From assembly GCF_030704205.1 (NCBI RefSeq), contig NZ_CP131913.1, forward strand, positions 2,356,001 through 2,420,000: 64,000 bases of DNA. Reading direction: 5' to 3'. The notes below the pieces were generated by a model. The model saw only the letters and a program-made list of their open reading frames with translations, was not told the origin of the DNA and did not search any database. Both the position numbers and the translations under genes were made by a program. Below are positions 28,091 to 38,529 of the stretch, piece after piece (position 1 is the stretch's first letter; each line of letters begins with the position of its first letter). The DNA is from Halomonas alkalicola. GTDB lineage: Bacteria; Pseudomonadota; Gammaproteobacteria; Pseudomonadales; Halomonadaceae.

Positions 28091-29260
28091 TCAGGCCCGC
28101 TCGGCGGCTGCCTCGAGGGCGGCCACCGCCGGCAGGGTCTTGCCCTCCACGTACTCGAGGAAGGCGCCGCCGCCGGTGGAGATGTAGGAGACCCGCTCGG
28201 CGATGCCGTACTTGTCGATGGCGGCCAGGGTGTCGCCGCCGCCGGCGATGGAGAAGGCGGGGCTCTCGGCGATGGCCCGCGAGATCACCTCGGTGCCGCG
28301 GCCGAACTGGTCGATCTCGAACACGCCCACCGGGCCGTTCCAGAGGATGGTGCCGGCGTCCTTGAGCATGGCGGCCAGGCGTGCGGCGGTCTCGGGGCCG
28401 ATGTCGAGGATCATCTCGTCATCCGCGACCTGGTCCACCGGCTTGACGGTGGCGGTGGCGGACTCGGAGAACTCGGTGGCCACCACGACATCGGTGGGCA
28501 GCGGAATCTCGACCTTCGCCATCAGGGCCTTCGCCTGGTCGATCAGGTCGGCCTCGTGCAGCGACTTGCCGACGTTGTGGCCCGCCGCGGCGATGAAGGT
28601 GTTGGCGATGCCGCCGCCGACGATCAGCTGGTCGCACTTCTCGGAGAGGGCGTTGAGCACGTCGAGCTTGGTGGAGACCTTGGAGCCGCCGACGATGGCG
28701 GTCATGGGGCGCGCCGGGGTGGCCAGCGCCTTCTGCAGAGCGTCGAGCTCGGCGGCCAGCAGCGGGCCCGCGCAGGCCAGCGGGGCGAAGCGCGCCACCC
28801 CGTGGGTGGAGGCCTGGGCGCGGTGGGCGGTGCCGAAGGCGTCCATCACGTAGATGTCGCACAGGGCGGCATACTGCTGGGCGAGGGTCTCGTCGTCCTT
28901 CTTCTCGCCGCTGTTGAAGCGCACGTTCTCGAGCAGCACCACCTCGCCATCGGCCAGGTCCAGGGCGGCGTCCAGATAGTCGCTGATCAGGGTGACCGGG
29001 CGGCCCAGCAGCTCGCCCAGGTGCTCGGCCACCGGCGCCAGGGAGAACTCCTCGGCAGGCTCGCCCTCGGTGGGGCGGCCCAGGTGGCTCATCAGCATCA
29101 CCTTGGCGCCGGCATCGCGGGCGGCCTGGATGGTGGGCAGGGCGGCGCGCAGGCGGGCATCGCTGGTCACCTTGCCGTGCTTGACGGGCACGTTCAGGTC
29201 CTCGCGGATCAGCACGCGCTGGCCACTGAGGTCGAGGTCGGTCATCTTGCGCACGTTCAT
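28091..29260 (-). CDS. pgk: Phosphoglycerate kinase
   Basis: Cytosolic two-domain kinase transferring phosphate between 1,3-bisphosphoglycerate and ADP. The 389 residues are standard for bacteria. Substrate site: [30 protein letters not shown] and [11 protein letters not shown]. Nucleotide site: [22 protein letters not shown] and the C-terminal [13 protein letters not shown]...[17 protein letters not shown]. The gene lies between epd (34 bp upstream) and fba on the minus strand, the same order as E. coli epd-pgk-fbaA, so co-transcription is likely. Confidence 0.98.
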   Translation of the reverse strand: MNVRKMTDLDLSGQRVLIREDLNVPVKHGKVTSDARLRAALPTIQAARDAGAKVMLMSHLGRPTEGEPAEEFSLAPVAEHLGELLGRPVTLISDYLDAALDLADGEVVLLENVRFNSGEKKDDETLAQQYAALCDIYVMDAFGTAHRAQASTHGVARFAPLACAGPLLAAELDALQKALATPARPMTAIVGGSKVSTKLDVLNALSEKCDQLIVGGGIANTFIAAAGHNVGKSLHEADLIDQAKALMAKVEIPLPTDVVVATEFSESATATVKPVDQVADDEMILDIGPETAARLAAMLKDAGTILWNGPVGVFEIDQFGRGTEVISRAIAESPAFSIAGGGDTLAAIDKYGIAERVSYISTGGGAFLEYVEGKTLPAVAALEAAAERA

Positions 29261-29294
29261 CGGGGCGTGGTCCTCATCTGGAAACCGGAAGGGG

Positions 29295-30338
29295 TCAGGG
29301 GGTCTCGAGGGGCATCGCGGCCAGGCGCCGGCCGACGTCGAGCATGCGGTTGGCGAAGCCCCACTCGTTGTCGAACCAGCACAGCAGCTTGATCCGGCGG
29401 CCGCCGGCCACCCGGGTCTGGGTGGCGTCCACGATACCGGAGCGCGGATCGTGGTTGAAGTCGACCGAGGCCACCGGCTCCTCGGTGTAGCCGAGCAGCC
29501 CGGCCAGGCGCCCGCGGCTCGCCTCGGCGAGCAGGGCGTTGACCTCGGCGGCGCTGGTGTCGCGGTTCACCGTGATGGCGAGATCCATGGCCGAGACGTT
29601 GATGGTCGGCACCCGCACATGGAGGCACTCGAAGCGCCCGGCCAGGTGGGGCATCAGGCGGTTGATGCCCAGCGCCAGGCCGGTGTCCACCGGCACGATG
29701 GAGTGCATCGCCGAGCGGGTCAGGCGCAGGTCGGTCTGGTGGTAGGCGTCGATCACCGGCTGGTCGTTCATCGCCGAATGGATGGTGGTGGTGACGCCAT
29801 GGGCGATGCCCAGCGCCTCGTCCAGCACGGTGAGCACCGGCACGAGACAGTTGGTGGTGCAGGAGGCCGCGGAGACGATGCGCTGCCCGGGGGCGAGCTC
29901 ATGGTCGTTGATGCCGGTGACGATGGTGGCATCCACGTCGCTCTCCGCCGGCTGCGAGAAGAGCAGGCGGCCGGCGCCGGCGGCCAGGTGGCGTTCGGCG
30001 GTGGCGCGGTCCTTGAAGCTGCCGGAGCACTCCAGCACCAGGTCGATGCCGAGCTCCCGCCAGGGCAGGCGGTCGGGGTCGGGCTCGCTGAGCACCCGGA
30101 TCTCGCGCCCGTCGATGACCAGCCCCGCGTCACCCTGCGCCACCGCCGCGGGGAAGCGGCCGTGGGTGGTGTCGTAGCGGGTCAGGTAGGCGATGGTGGC
30201 GAGGTCGGAGAGCTCGTTGATGGCGACGATCTCCAGCGCCGGCCCGCTCCCCTGCTCGGCTCTCTGTTGCTCAATCAGAGCGCGCAGCACGCACTGGCCG
30301 ATGCGGCCGTAACCGTTGATGGCGATGCGGTGGGCCAT
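29295..30338 (-). CDS. epd: Erythrose-4-phosphate dehydrogenase
   Basis: NAD-dependent GAPDH paralogue that oxidises erythrose-4-phosphate to 4-phosphoerythronate for pyridoxal phosphate synthesis. The 347 residues have the Rossmann start [18 protein letters not shown], the catalytic Cys in [13 protein letters not shown], and His in [28 protein letters not shown]. The '[13 protein letters not shown]' wording is typical of Epd, whereas GapA has 'HAYTGDQ'. [13 protein letters not shown] closes the domain. Promiscuous GAPDH activity is possible. The start codon lies at 30338; the gene leads the epd-pgk-fba cluster. Confidence 0.93.
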   Translation of the reverse strand: MAHRIAINGYGRIGQCVLRALIEQQRAEQGSGPALEIVAINELSDLATIAYLTRYDTTHGRFPAAVAQGDAGLVIDGREIRVLSEPDPDRLPWRELGIDLVLECSGSFKDRATAERHLAAGAGRLLFSQPAESDVDATIVTGINDHELAPGQRIVSAASCTTNCLVPVLTVLDEALGIAHGVTTTIHSAMNDQPVIDAYHQTDLRLTRSAMHSIVPVDTGLALGINRLMPHLAGRFECLHVRVPTINVSAMDLAITVNRDTSAAEVNALLAEASRGRLAGLLGYTEEPVASVDFNHDPRSGIVDATQTRVAGGRRIKLLCWFDNEWGFANRMLDVGRRLAAMPLETP

Positions 30339-30404
30339 GGCGGTGGCAGGGGCTCCTGGTCGCGAGGGTGGCGAAGGAAATCAAGGCCGCGATTCTAGCG
30401 CACT

Positions 30405-31121
30405 TCAGCCGACGAGTCCCGGCAGCCGCCAGGCCAGCGGCAGCAGCAGGGCGGTGAGGATACCGGTGAGGCTCATGCCCAGGGAGGCGAAGGCGCCGGC
30501 GGTGGGGCCGATCTCGAAGGCGCGCACCGTGCCCAGCGCATGGCCGTTGATGCCCAGGGTGAGCCCGAGCAGGCGCTCGTCACGGATGCCCAGCCAGCGC
30601 GAAAGCAGTTCCACCCCGGCGATGGCCACCACGCCGGTCAGCAGCAGGCCGCCCATCATCAGCGCCACCGAGCCGCCGAGCTGCTCGGTGATCCCGATGG
30701 CGATGGGCGCGGTGACCGACTTCGGCGCCAGCGAGGCGAGCACCTCCGGCGAGGCCCCCAGCAGCCAGGCGATGGCCACCGCGTAGAGCGCGGCCATGCC
30801 GGCGGCCACCGGCAGGCAGACCAGCAGCGGGCGCCACAGGTCGCGGATATGGCCCATCTGCTGATAGAGGGGCAGCCCCAGCGCCACGGCGGCCGGGCCC
30901 AGCAGCAGCATCAGCCAGCCGGCGCCCTCCCGGTAGTCGGCGTAGTCGATGCCGGCCAGCGCCAGCACGCCGGCCAGCAGCAGGGCGGCCACCAGGATCG
31001 GCGGGCACCAGCTCGGCGCGCCGACCAGGCGGAACAGCCGGTCGCCGGCGAAGTAGGCGGCAAGGGTCAGGGCGATGGCCAGCAGCGGGGTGGCCAGCAG
31101 GTGGTCGAGGAGCTCACTCAT
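30405..31121 (-). CDS. lrgB: LrgB/CidB-family membrane protein
   Basis: Integral membrane partner of LrgA, 238 residues with about seven hydrophobic segments. Family motifs: PLLAIALTLAAYFAGDRLFR near the start, AGWLMLLLGPAAVALGLPLYQQM, then SVTAPIAIGITEQLGG and GINGHALGTVRAFEIGPTAGAFASLGMSLTG at the C-terminus. LrgAB-type proteins are linked to export of small organic acids (pyruvate in some species), murein hydrolase control or plastid glycolate transport; which applies here is unknown. Its ATG overlaps the lrgA end by 8 nt. Confidence 0.92.
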   Translation of the reverse strand: MSELLDHLLATPLLAIALTLAAYFAGDRLFRLVGAPSWCPPILVAALLLAGVLALAGIDYADYREGAGWLMLLLGPAAVALGLPLYQQMGHIRDLWRPLLVCLPVAAGMAALYAVAIAWLLGASPEVLASLAPKSVTAPIAIGITEQLGGSVALMMGGLLLTGVVAIAGVELLSRWLGIRDERLLGLTLGINGHALGTVRAFEIGPTAGAFASLGMSLTGILTALLLPLAWRLPGLVG

Positions 31122-31473
31122 GGTCGAGGCCCTCCCTGCCCATCAGGCGGCGCATCAGCCACAGGGTGGTGAAGACGCTGAGCAGGGTGCCCCCCACCAG
31201 GGCGCCGAGGATCGCCGCCCACTGCCCGCCGAGGGTGTCGAGGATGAAGAAGACGCCGACGACCCCGGGCATGATCAGCATGGCCAGCACGCCGATCAGT
31301 GGCCGGGCGGCGGCGGCGATATCGCTCGATACCGTGCCGCGCAGCATCAGCCAGGCGGTGAGCAGCAGCATGCCGGCCACCCCGGCGGAGACCGGCAGGC
31401 CGGCGAGGGTGACCAGCACATCGCCGAGCAGCAGGAAGCCCAGCAGCCAGAGAAAACCGCGCAGAACGGCCAT
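31114..31473 (-). CDS. lrgA: LrgA/CidA-family holin-like protein
   Basis: Small membrane protein of 119 residues with four hydrophobic helices: FLWLLGFLLLGDVLVTLAG, PVSAGVAGMLLLTAWLML, PLIGVLAMLIMPGVVGVFF and AILGALVGGTLLSVFTTLWLM. This is the LrgA/CidA order, including the conserved PG-V-G-x-F motif. The frame is open to 31512, but the ATG at 31473 has GAGGA at good spacing and opens directly into the first helix. It forms a two-gene operon with lrgB, with no LytSR-type regulator nearby. Confidence 0.88.
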   Translation of the reverse strand: MAVLRGFLWLLGFLLLGDVLVTLAGLPVSAGVAGMLLLTAWLMLRGTVSSDIAAAARPLIGVLAMLIMPGVVGVFFILDTLGGQWAAILGALVGGTLLSVFTTLWLMRRLMGREGLDHE

Positions 31474-31704
31474 CGATGATCCTCGAGAGTGACAACGGCA
31501 GAGATCGAGCATGTTAGCACGCTAGCGGTGTGTCGGCCGCGATCCGCCGTCGCGCCTGCGGCCGAGGCACCGGCCGGGAGCGGTCGCTAACCGCGGGCCC
31601 CTTGTCCTCTGCTGGCGACAGGTTGCAAGGCCCGACCCGCGGTGGGTACGGTCATCCACTACGCTGGGAAGAGCGACGTCAACCCGACCAAGGAGAGGAA
31701 CGCC

Positions 31705-32378
31705 ATGACCGATATCGCCAACTGGCTCGGCGACGAGGCCGAGTCCCTGCTGACCCACCAGTGCCGGGGCATCCCCCGGGAGAGCCTCTATCTGCCGGGG
31801 CCCGACTTCGTCGGCCGGGTGGTGGCCGACAGCGACCGCGGCCCCGCAGTGATGCGCAACCTGCAGGCGCTGTTCGACCACGGCCGCCTGGCGGGCACCG
31901 GCTACCTCAGCCTGCTGCCGGTGGATCAGGGCATCGAGCACTCCGCCGGGGCTTCCTTTGCGCCCAACCCCGCCTACTTCGATCCGGCCAATATCGTCGA
32001 GCTGGCCATCGAGGGAGGCTGCAACGGCGTGGCCTCGACGCTGGGCGTGCTGGCCTCGGTGGCGCGGCGCTACGCCCACCGCATCCCGATGATGCTCAAG
32101 CTCAACCACAACGAGACCCTGAGCCATCCGGCGATCTACGACCAGACGCTCTTCGCCCAGGTCGAGCAGGCCTTCGACATGGGCTGCGTGGCGGTGGGGG
32201 CTCCAAGGGGGCCTCCGACCTGGCCGAGGCGGTGCGCACCGCGGTGATCAACAAGCGCGCCGGTGGCATGGGGCTGATCTCCGGGCGCAAGGCCTTCCAG
32301 AAGCCCATGGATGAGGGCGTGGCCCTGCTGCACGCCATCCAGGACGTCTACCTGGATCCGACCGTCACCGTCGCCTGA
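31705..32378 (+). pseudogene. fbaB: Class I (DhnA-type) fructose-bisphosphate aldolase with internal deletion and frame change
   Basis: The first 166 codons (from ATG 31705, behind AAGGAG) are a clean FbaB N-terminus: [58 protein letters not shown]. At about 32195-32205 the sequence jumps to the last 60 residues in another frame ([20 protein letters not shown]... [14 protein letters not shown]). E. coli FbaB has about 350 residues, so about 120 are missing, including the Schiff-base lysine region. The scar sits at a short GGTGGGGGC run that could have existed in both flanks, consistent with deletion between short repeats. The in-frame product stops at 32247 and should be inactive. Confidence 0.9.
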
Positions 32379-32406
32379 GCGCCGCCACGACCCCGCGGGC
32401 ATGAAA

Positions 32407-32434
32407 AAGGGCACGGCCTCTCGGCCGTGCCCTT
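32407..32434 (-). terminator. Rho-independent terminator of tkt
   Basis: A 12-bp perfect stem (32407-32418 with 32423-32434, loop TCTC) is followed on the minus strand by a run of five T. It lies 23 bp beyond the tkt stop codon and may also serve the convergent fbaB remnant. Confidence 0.85.
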
Positions 32435-32456
32435 GATGTTGCGTGCCTCGCGACGC

Positions 32457-34451
32457 TCAGCCCTCGAGCAGCTCGCTCGCCTGCTTGACCACGTTCTCCA
32501 CGGTGAAGCCGAAATGCTTGAACAGGTCGCCGGCCGGGGCGGATTCGCCGTAGGTGCTCATGCCGATGACGCGGCCGTTGAGGCCCACGTACTTGTACCA
32601 GTAGTCGCGATGGCTCGCCTCGATGGCGATCCGCTTGGTGACGCTGCTCGGCAGCACCTTCTCGCGGTACTCGGCCTCCTGGCCGTCGAAGCGGAAGGCG
32701 GAGGGCATGGAGACCACGCGCACGGCGTGGCCCGCCTGCTCGAGCTCGGCCGCGGCGTCCATGGCCAGGCCGACCTCGGAGCCGGTGGCGATCAGGATCA
32801 GCTCCGGAGTACCTTCGCTGTCCTTGAGGACGTATCCACCGCGCTGGATATTGCCCAGCTGCTGCTTGGTGCGCGCCTGGTGGGGCAGGTTCTGACGGGA
32901 GAGCACCAGGGCGGAGGGGCCGGAGTGGCGCTTGAGGGCGGCATCCCAGGCGGCAGCCGTCTCCACGGCGTCACAGGGGCGCCAGGTGGCCAGGTTGGGG
33001 GTGGAGCGCAGGCTGGCCAGCTGCTCGATGGGCTGGTGGGTGGGGCCATCCTCGCCCAGGCCGATGGAGTCGTGGGTGAAGACGAAGATCGCCTGCTGGT
33101 CCATCAGGGCCGCCATGCGCACGGCGTTGCGCATGTACTCCATGAAGATCAGGAAGGTGGCGCCGTAGGGCACGAAGCCGCCGTGCAGGGCGATGCCGTT
33201 CATGATGGCGCCCATGCCGAACTCGCGCACCCCGTAGTGCAGGTAGTTGCCGTCCGGCGTCTCCGGGGTGATCGCGCGGGCGCCATCCCAGAAGGTCAGG
33301 TTGGAGGGCGCCAGGTCGGCGCTGCCGCCCAGCAGCTCGGGCAGCTGCGGGCCCAGCTCGTTGAGGCAGTTGAGCGAGGCCTTGCGGCTGGCGATGCTCT
33401 CTTCGGCCTGGTTGGCCTTTTCCTGGAGGGCTTCGCTCTTCAGGTCGGCGGGCAGCTTGCGCTGCAGGCGGCGCTGGAACTCGCGGGCCAGTGTCGGGTG
33501 CTCTTCGCGATAGCGCTCGAAGCGCGCCTGCCACTCGCTCTGGGCGGCGCTGCCCTGCTTGCGAGCGTCCCAGCCCTGGTAGACGGGCTCCGGGATGTGG
33601 AAGGGGGCGTGGGGCCAGTCGAGCTGCTGGCGGGCGGCGGCGACCTCCTCCTCACCCAGGGGGGCGCCGTGGCACTCCTCCTTGCCCTGCTTGTTGGGGG
33701 CGCCGAAGCCGATGACGGTCTTGCAGATGATCAGGCTCGGCTTGTCGTCGTGGCTCTTCGCCAGCGCGATGGCGGCCTTGATCTCCTCGGGCTTGTGGCC
33801 GTCGACGTTGGGCACCACGTGCCAGCCGTAGGCCTCGAAGCGCTTGGCGGTGTCATCGGTGAACCAGCCCTCGACCTCGCCGTCGATGGAGATGCCGTTG
33901 TCGTCGTAGAAGGCGACCAGCTTGCCCAGCTTCTGGGTGCCGGCGAGGGAGCACACCTCGTGGGAGATGCCCTCCATCAGGCAGCCGTCGCCCAGGAACA
34001 CATAGGTATTGTGGTCGACGATGGTATGCCCGGGGCGGTTGAACTGGGCCGCCAGGGTCTTCTCGGCAAGTGCCATGCCCACGGCGTTGGCCAGGCCCTG
34101 GCCCAGGGGGCCGGTGGTGGTCTCGACGCCCGGCGCATAGCCGAACTCCGGGTGGCCGGCGGTCTTGGCGTGGAGCTGACGGAAGCTCTGCAGCTCCTCG
34201 AGGCTGAGCTCATAGCCGCTGAGGTGCAGCAGGGAGTAGAGCAGCATGGAGCCGTGGCCGTTGGAGAGCACGAAGCGGTCGCGGTCGGGCCATTTGGGGT
34301 CTTCCGGGTTGTGCTTGAGGTAGTCGTTCCACAGCACTTCGGCGATGTCGGCCATGCCCATGGGTGCGCCGGGGTGGCCGGACTTGGCCCGCTGGACGGC
34401 ATCCATGGACAGGGCGCGAATGGCGTTGGCCAGTTCGAAACGGGACGGCAT
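32457..34451 (-). CDS. tkt: Transketolase
   Basis: Thiamine-diphosphate enzyme of the pentose phosphate pathway, moving two-carbon units between sugar phosphates and supplying erythrose-4-phosphate, the Epd substrate. The 664 residues have the ThDP motif [18 protein letters not shown]...LVAFYDDN, the pyrimidine domain with catalytic Glu region [24 protein letters not shown], phosphate-binding [18 protein letters not shown], and the C-terminal domain [13 protein letters not shown]. The ATG at 34451 has GAGGAG upstream; the longer frame to 34514 lacks such a signal. In many proteobacteria tkt sits next to epd; here lrgAB and the broken fbaB separate them. Confidence 0.97.
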   Translation of the reverse strand: MPSRFELANAIRALSMDAVQRAKSGHPGAPMGMADIAEVLWNDYLKHNPEDPKWPDRDRFVLSNGHGSMLLYSLLHLSGYELSLEELQSFRQLHAKTAGHPEFGYAPGVETTTGPLGQGLANAVGMALAEKTLAAQFNRPGHTIVDHNTYVFLGDGCLMEGISHEVCSLAGTQKLGKLVAFYDDNGISIDGEVEGWFTDDTAKRFEAYGWHVVPNVDGHKPEEIKAAIALAKSHDDKPSLIICKTVIGFGAPNKQGKEECHGAPLGEEEVAAARQQLDWPHAPFHIPEPVYQGWDARKQGSAAQSEWQARFERYREEHPTLAREFQRRLQRKLPADLKSEALQEKANQAEESIASRKASLNCLNELGPQLPELLGGSADLAPSNLTFWDGARAITPETPDGNYLHYGVREFGMGAIMNGIALHGGFVPYGATFLIFMEYMRNAVRMAALMDQQAIFVFTHDSIGLGEDGPTHQPIEQLASLRSTPNLATWRPCDAVETAAAWDAALKRHSGPSALVLSRQNLPHQARTKQQLGNIQRGGYVLKDSEGTPELILIATGSEVGLAMDAAAELEQAGHAVRVVSMPSAFRFDGQEAEYREKVLPSSVTKRIAIEASHRDYWYKYVGLNGRVIGMSTYGESAPAGDLFKHFGFTVENVVKQASELLEG

Positions 34452-34679
34452 TGGGTAGCTCCTCGCCTGCGGCAGAATAAGGGTAATGGCCACCGCCGGC
34501 GGACAGCGGGGCATGCAGTCTGGCTGGGTGAGTCGCCGCGGGACGCGTGCGGCGCGATGGAATTCGGTGTCATATTGTCGCCGACTTGACGCCCGGCATC
34601 AAATCGTGGATGCCCCGCCAGGCCCCAGCGTGTAGACTCTTGCCCCCTAAAGACTGCTTCACACTCGGTCGAGGACGCC

Positions 34680-35900
34680 ATGAGCGAATACTCCCTGTTT
34701 ACCTCCGAATCCGTCTCCGAGGGTCATCCCGACAAGATCGCGGACCAGATCTCCGACGCGGTGCTCGACGCCATCATCGCTCGCGACAAGCAGGCCCGGG
34801 TGGCCTGCGAGACGCTGGTCAAGACCGGCGTGGCCATCGTCGCCGGCGAGATCAGCACCTCGGCCTGGGTCGACCTCGAGGCGATCGTGCGCGAGGTGAT
34901 CACCGGCATCGGCTACACCTCCTCGGATGTGGGGTTCGACGGCGAGACCTGCGGCGTGCTCAACCTGATCGGCAAGCAGAGCCTGGACATCGCCCAGGGG
35001 GTCGACCGCAGCAAGCCCGAGGATCAGGGCGCCGGTGACCAGGGGCTGATGTTCGGCTACGCCACCAACGAGACCGACTCCTTCATGCCGGCGCCGATCC
35101 ACTATGCCCATCGCCTGGTGGAGCGCCAGGCCGAGCTGCGCAAGCACGGCCTGCTGCCCTGGCTGCGCCCCGACGCCAAGAGCCAGGTCACCTTCCGCTA
35201 TGACGACCAGGGCAAGCCCTGCGCCGTGGACGCCGTGGTGCTCTCCACCCAGCACGATCCGGGCATCGACCAGGACGAGCTGCGCAAGATGGTCAAGCGC
35301 GAGATCATCGAGCAGGTGATCCCCGCCGAGTGGCTCTCCGAGCACACCCGCTACCACATCAACCCCACCGGCAAGTTCGTGATCGGCGGCCCCGTGGGCG
35401 ACTGCGGCCTGACCGGGCGCAAGATCATCGTCGACACCTATGGCGGCATGGCGCGCCACGGCGGCGGTGCCTTCTCCGGCAAGGACCCCTCCAAGGTGGA
35501 CCGCAGCGCCGCCTATGCCGGCCGCTACGTGGCCAAGAACATCGTCGCCGCGGGCCTGGCCGACAAGTGCGAGATCCAGGTCTCCTACGCCATCGGCGTT
35601 GCCGAGCCCACCTCGGTCTCGGTCAACACCTTCGGCACCGGCAAGGTGGATGACGAGCGCATCATCGCGCTGGTGCGCGAGCACTTCGACCTGCCCCCCC
35701 ATGCCATCACTCGCATGCTCGACCTGCTGCATCCCATGTACCAGCTCACCGCGGCCTACGGCCACTTCGGTCGCGAGCCCTTCGAGACCTCCTACCGCTG
35801 GACCGATCCCCAGGGCCAGGAGCACATCGAGACCTTCACCGCCTTCCCGTGGGAGAAGACCGACCGCGCCAGCGCCCTGCGCCAGGCCGCCGGCCTCTGA
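34680..35900 (+). CDS. metK: S-adenosylmethionine synthase
   Basis: Makes SAM from methionine and ATP. The 406 residues include [23 protein letters not shown] (catalytic His), the ATP loop [15 protein letters not shown], and the phosphate/metal segment [27 protein letters not shown]. MetK needs Mg2+ and K+ and acts as a tetramer in the cytosol. GAGGA precedes the ATG. It is divergent from tkt across about 230 bp and upstream of ahcY on the same strand, placing two steps of the activated-methyl cycle together. No MetJ box or SAM riboswitch was seen in the leader. Confidence 0.98.
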   Translation: MSEYSLFTSESVSEGHPDKIADQISDAVLDAIIARDKQARVACETLVKTGVAIVAGEISTSAWVDLEAIVREVITGIGYTSSDVGFDGETCGVLNLIGKQSLDIAQGVDRSKPEDQGAGDQGLMFGYATNETDSFMPAPIHYAHRLVERQAELRKHGLLPWLRPDAKSQVTFRYDDQGKPCAVDAVVLSTQHDPGIDQDELRKMVKREIIEQVIPAEWLSEHTRYHINPTGKFVIGGPVGDCGLTGRKIIVDTYGGMARHGGGAFSGKDPSKVDRSAAYAGRYVAKNIVAAGLADKCEIQVSYAIGVAEPTSVSVNTFGTGKVDDERIIALVREHFDLPPHAITRMLDLLHPMYQLTAAYGHFGREPFETSYRWTDPQGQEHIETFTAFPWEKTDRASALRQAAGL

Positions 35901-35927
35901 GCCTGGCGACGTGCTTCGACCCCCTCT

Positions 35928-35951
35928 GACGCCCGGCCTGCGCCGGGCGTC
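35928..35951 (+). terminator. Hairpin after metK
   Basis: A 10-bp perfect GC stem (35928-35937 with 35942-35951, 4-nt loop) lies 27 bp past the metK stop and 50 bp before ahcY. The following bases are only partly T-rich, so it may attenuate rather than fully end transcription. Confidence 0.5.
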
Positions 35952-36002
35952 GTCGTTGTGGCTATAGTGAAGATCACCCCAGTCCCTGCGAAGAGGTGAT
36001 CC

Positions 36003-37412
36003 ATGAACCAGCCCGCCGTGACCACGCCCGCCCGCCAGGACTTCAGGGTGGCCGACCTCGCCCTGGCCGAGTGGGGGCGTCGCGAGATCCGTATCGCCGA
36101 GACCGAGATGCCGGCGCTGATGGCGATCCGCGCCAAGTATCACGATGCCCGGCCGCTGGCGGGGGCGCGCATCGCCGGCTGCATCCACATGACCATCCAG
36201 ACCGCGGTGCTGATCGAGACCCTCATCGACCTGGGCGCCAGCGTGCGCTGGTCGTCGTGCAACATCTTCTCCACCCAGGACCACGCCGCCGCGGCCATCG
36301 CCGCCGCCGGCATCCCGGTGTTCGCCTGGAAGGGGGAGACGGAGGCGGAGTTCTGGTGGTGCATCGAGCAGACCGTGGCGGGCCCCGAGGGCTGGACCCC
36401 CAATCTGGTGCTGGACGACGGCGGCGACCTCACCGCCCTCTTGCATGACAAGCGCCCGGACCTGCTCGACGCCATCCACGGCATCAGCGAGGAGACCACC
36501 ACCGGGGTGCATCGGCTCGAGGAGATGCTGCGCGACGGCCTGCTGCGGGTGCCGGCCATCAACGTCAATGACGCCGTCACCAAGTCGAAGAACGACAACA
36601 AGTACGGCTGTCGCCACTCGCTCAGTGACGCCATCAAGCGCGGCACCGACCACCTGCTGGCCGGCAAGCAGGCGCTGGTGGTGGGCTATGGCGACGTGGG
36701 CAAGGGCTCGGCGGCTTCGCTGCGCCAGGAGGGGATGATCGTCAAGGTGGCGGAAGTCGACCCCATCTGCGCCATGCAGGCCTGCATGGACGGCTTCGAG
36801 GTGGTCTCGCCCTACCGGGAGGGCGTCAACCGCGGTCGCGAGAGCATCGACCGGGCGCTGCTCGGCCGCATCGACCTGGTGGTCACCGCCACCGGGAACA
36901 TCGACGCCTGCGATGCCCCCATGCTCGAGGCGCTCAAGCCGGGGGCGGTGGTGTGCAACATCGGCCACTTCGACAGCGAGATCGATACTGCCTTCATGCG
37001 CCGCCAGTGGCACTGGGAGGAGGTCAAGCCCCAGGTGCACAAGGTCTATCGCGACAGCACACCGGGGGATTTCGACCCCGAGAGCCGCGACTACCTGATC
37101 CTGCTCGCCGAGGGGCGGCTGGTGAACCTGGGCAACGCCACCGGCCACCCGTCTCGGGTGATGGATGGCTCCTTCGCCAACCAGGTGCTGGCGCAGATGC
37201 ACCTCTACCAGGGGCGCTTCGCCGACCTGCCCGAGGAGGAGAAGCCCGAGGCGCTGGCGGTCACGGTGCTGCCGCGCCACCTCGACGAGGAGGTGGCCCG
37301 CTACATGGTGGAGGGCTTCGGTGGGGTGATCACCCGCCTGACCCCGGCCCAGGAGACCTGCAGCGGCGTGCCGGCCGAGGGCCCCTACAAGCCCGACAGC
37401 TATCGCTACTGA
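36003..37412 (+). CDS. ahcY: Adenosylhomocysteinase (SAH hydrolase)
   Basis: NAD-containing enzyme that splits S-adenosylhomocysteine to adenosine and homocysteine, relieving inhibition of methyltransferases. The 469 residues show [55 protein letters not shown], the Rossmann loop [15 protein letters not shown] and the C-terminal KPDSYRY that reaches the neighbouring subunit. The length matches the long bacterial form with the extra insert. A strong Shine-Dalgarno (GAGGTGAT) precedes the ATG. The 102-bp leader shows no SAH riboswitch pattern. Its TGA abuts the TGA of the convergent AEC gene. Confidence 0.98.
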   Translation: MNQPAVTTPARQDFRVADLALAEWGRREIRIAETEMPALMAIRAKYHDARPLAGARIAGCIHMTIQTAVLIETLIDLGASVRWSSCNIFSTQDHAAAAIAAAGIPVFAWKGETEAEFWWCIEQTVAGPEGWTPNLVLDDGGDLTALLHDKRPDLLDAIHGISEETTTGVHRLEEMLRDGLLRVPAINVNDAVTKSKNDNKYGCRHSLSDAIKRGTDHLLAGKQALVVGYGDVGKGSAASLRQEGMIVKVAEVDPICAMQACMDGFEVVSPYREGVNRGRESIDRALLGRIDLVVTATGNIDACDAPMLEALKPGAVVCNIGHFDSEIDTAFMRRQWHWEEVKPQVHKVYRDSTPGDFDPESRDYLILLAEGRLVNLGNATGHPSRVMDGSFANQVLAQMHLYQGRFADLPEEEKPEALAVTVLPRHLDEEVARYMVEGFGGVITRLTPAQETCSGVPAEGPYKPDSYRY

Positions 37413-38348
37413 TCACAAACCGGCCAGGCGCATCATCAGCGTCAGGTAGAGCGGTATCAGCAGCGGCGCGGCCAGGGTGGTGGCCAGCACGGCCAGCGCC
37501 CCCTTGGCCGGGGCAATGCCGAGCTCCATTGCCACCACCACCACGTTGGCGGCCATGGGCCCCACCCCCAGCAGCAGGATCGCCAGCGCCAGCTCCTGCG
37601 ACAGCGGTGCAAGCGCCTGCAGCCCCAGCACCGCGGCCAGCGCCAGCAGCGGCCAGGCCACGCAGCGCACCGCCACGCAGGCCCCGATAAAGCGCGGATC
37701 AATCTCGCGGATGGTCACGCGGCCCAGCGTCATGCCGATGATCATCATCCCCAGCAGGGTGTAGGTGGCGGGGAATACCGCCAGCCCCTCCATGGCCGCC
37801 GCCGGTACCGCAAGGCCCAGGCCGCTGAACAGCAGGGCCGCCAGGAAGGCGTAGACCAGCGGCAGCCGCAGGATCTTGGCCAGGCTCTCGCCTACCGAGA
37901 ACTGGCCGCGGGCGGAGAGGTAGAAGCCCACGGTGAACTCGTAGAGGGTGATGCCCAGCACGCAGAAGAGGTAGAGGGTCACCCCCTGGGGGGGCAGCAG
38001 CACCATGGCCACCGGCAGGCCGAAGTACCCCGTGTTGCCGGTGCCGGCCGAGAAGGCCAGCAGGGCGCTCTCCTGGGGGGCGAAGGCGCGGCGCGTCAGG
38101 CGGTGCACGATCACCGCCAGCAGGCTGGCGGTGGCGAAGGCGGCCAGGGTCAGCAGCAGGTATCCGGGCGTGGGGCCGCCCAGCACCAGGCCGCGGAAGA
38201 AGGTAAGCGGTGCCACCAGGTAGATGAGCAGGGTCGCGATGGGGCGCGGATCCACCGAGAGGCGGCGGGTGGCCAGCCAGCCCAGCAGGATGTAGGCCAG
38301 CAGGGTCCAGAGCGGGCCCATCAGCGTGGTGGGGTCGAGCGCGGTCAT
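37413..38348 (-). CDS. AEC (auxin efflux carrier) family transporter
   Basis: Inner-membrane transporter of 311 residues with about ten hydrophobic helices in two inverted halves: LAYILLGWLATRRL, a half-one core FSAGTGNTGYFGLPVAMVLL (the AEC 'N-x-G-x-x-G-x-P' crossover), and GVGPMAANVVVVAMELG in half two. Bacterial members carry malate, malonate or other organic anions; the substrate here is unknown. The start at 38348 has GGGAGG at good spacing; the frame to 38393 adds a charged tail without signal. It separates ahcY and metF and runs opposite to both. Confidence 0.88.
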   Translation of the reverse strand: MTALDPTTLMGPLWTLLAYILLGWLATRRLSVDPRPIATLLIYLVAPLTFFRGLVLGGPTPGYLLLTLAAFATASLLAVIVHRLTRRAFAPQESALLAFSAGTGNTGYFGLPVAMVLLPPQGVTLYLFCVLGITLYEFTVGFYLSARGQFSVGESLAKILRLPLVYAFLAALLFSGLGLAVPAAAMEGLAVFPATYTLLGMMIIGMTLGRVTIREIDPRFIGACVAVRCVAWPLLALAAVLGLQALAPLSQELALAILLLGVGPMAANVVVVAMELGIAPAKGALAVLATTLAAPLLIPLYLTLMMRLAGL

Positions 38349-38529
38349 CGGGCCTCCCTGTCGTTTGTCGGCATCCCTGTCAGAGCGCATCATGCCTGCC
38401 GATGGCGTCGCTGTCAGCGACCCAACATGAATGAAATTGATACAGGGCCGCCGGAACTTTCATTGGTCGACGGCGCCGGCGCTCGTCAGAATGGTGGCCA
38501 ATCACGACCTACGACACAGAGGTGGCATC

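Noticed and set aside
31966..32378. Programmed frameshift as the explanation for the two fbaB frames
   Set aside because: A frameshift would not remove about 120 conserved codons; a deletion explains both the missing segment and the frame change.
34590..34679. MetJ box or SAM riboswitch ahead of metK
   Set aside because: No AGACGTCT-like tandem boxes and no conserved riboswitch pairing could be seen.
35901..36002. SAH riboswitch upstream of ahcY
   Set aside because: Such elements are common before ahcY, but I found no conserved core; the only structure is the hairpin after metK.
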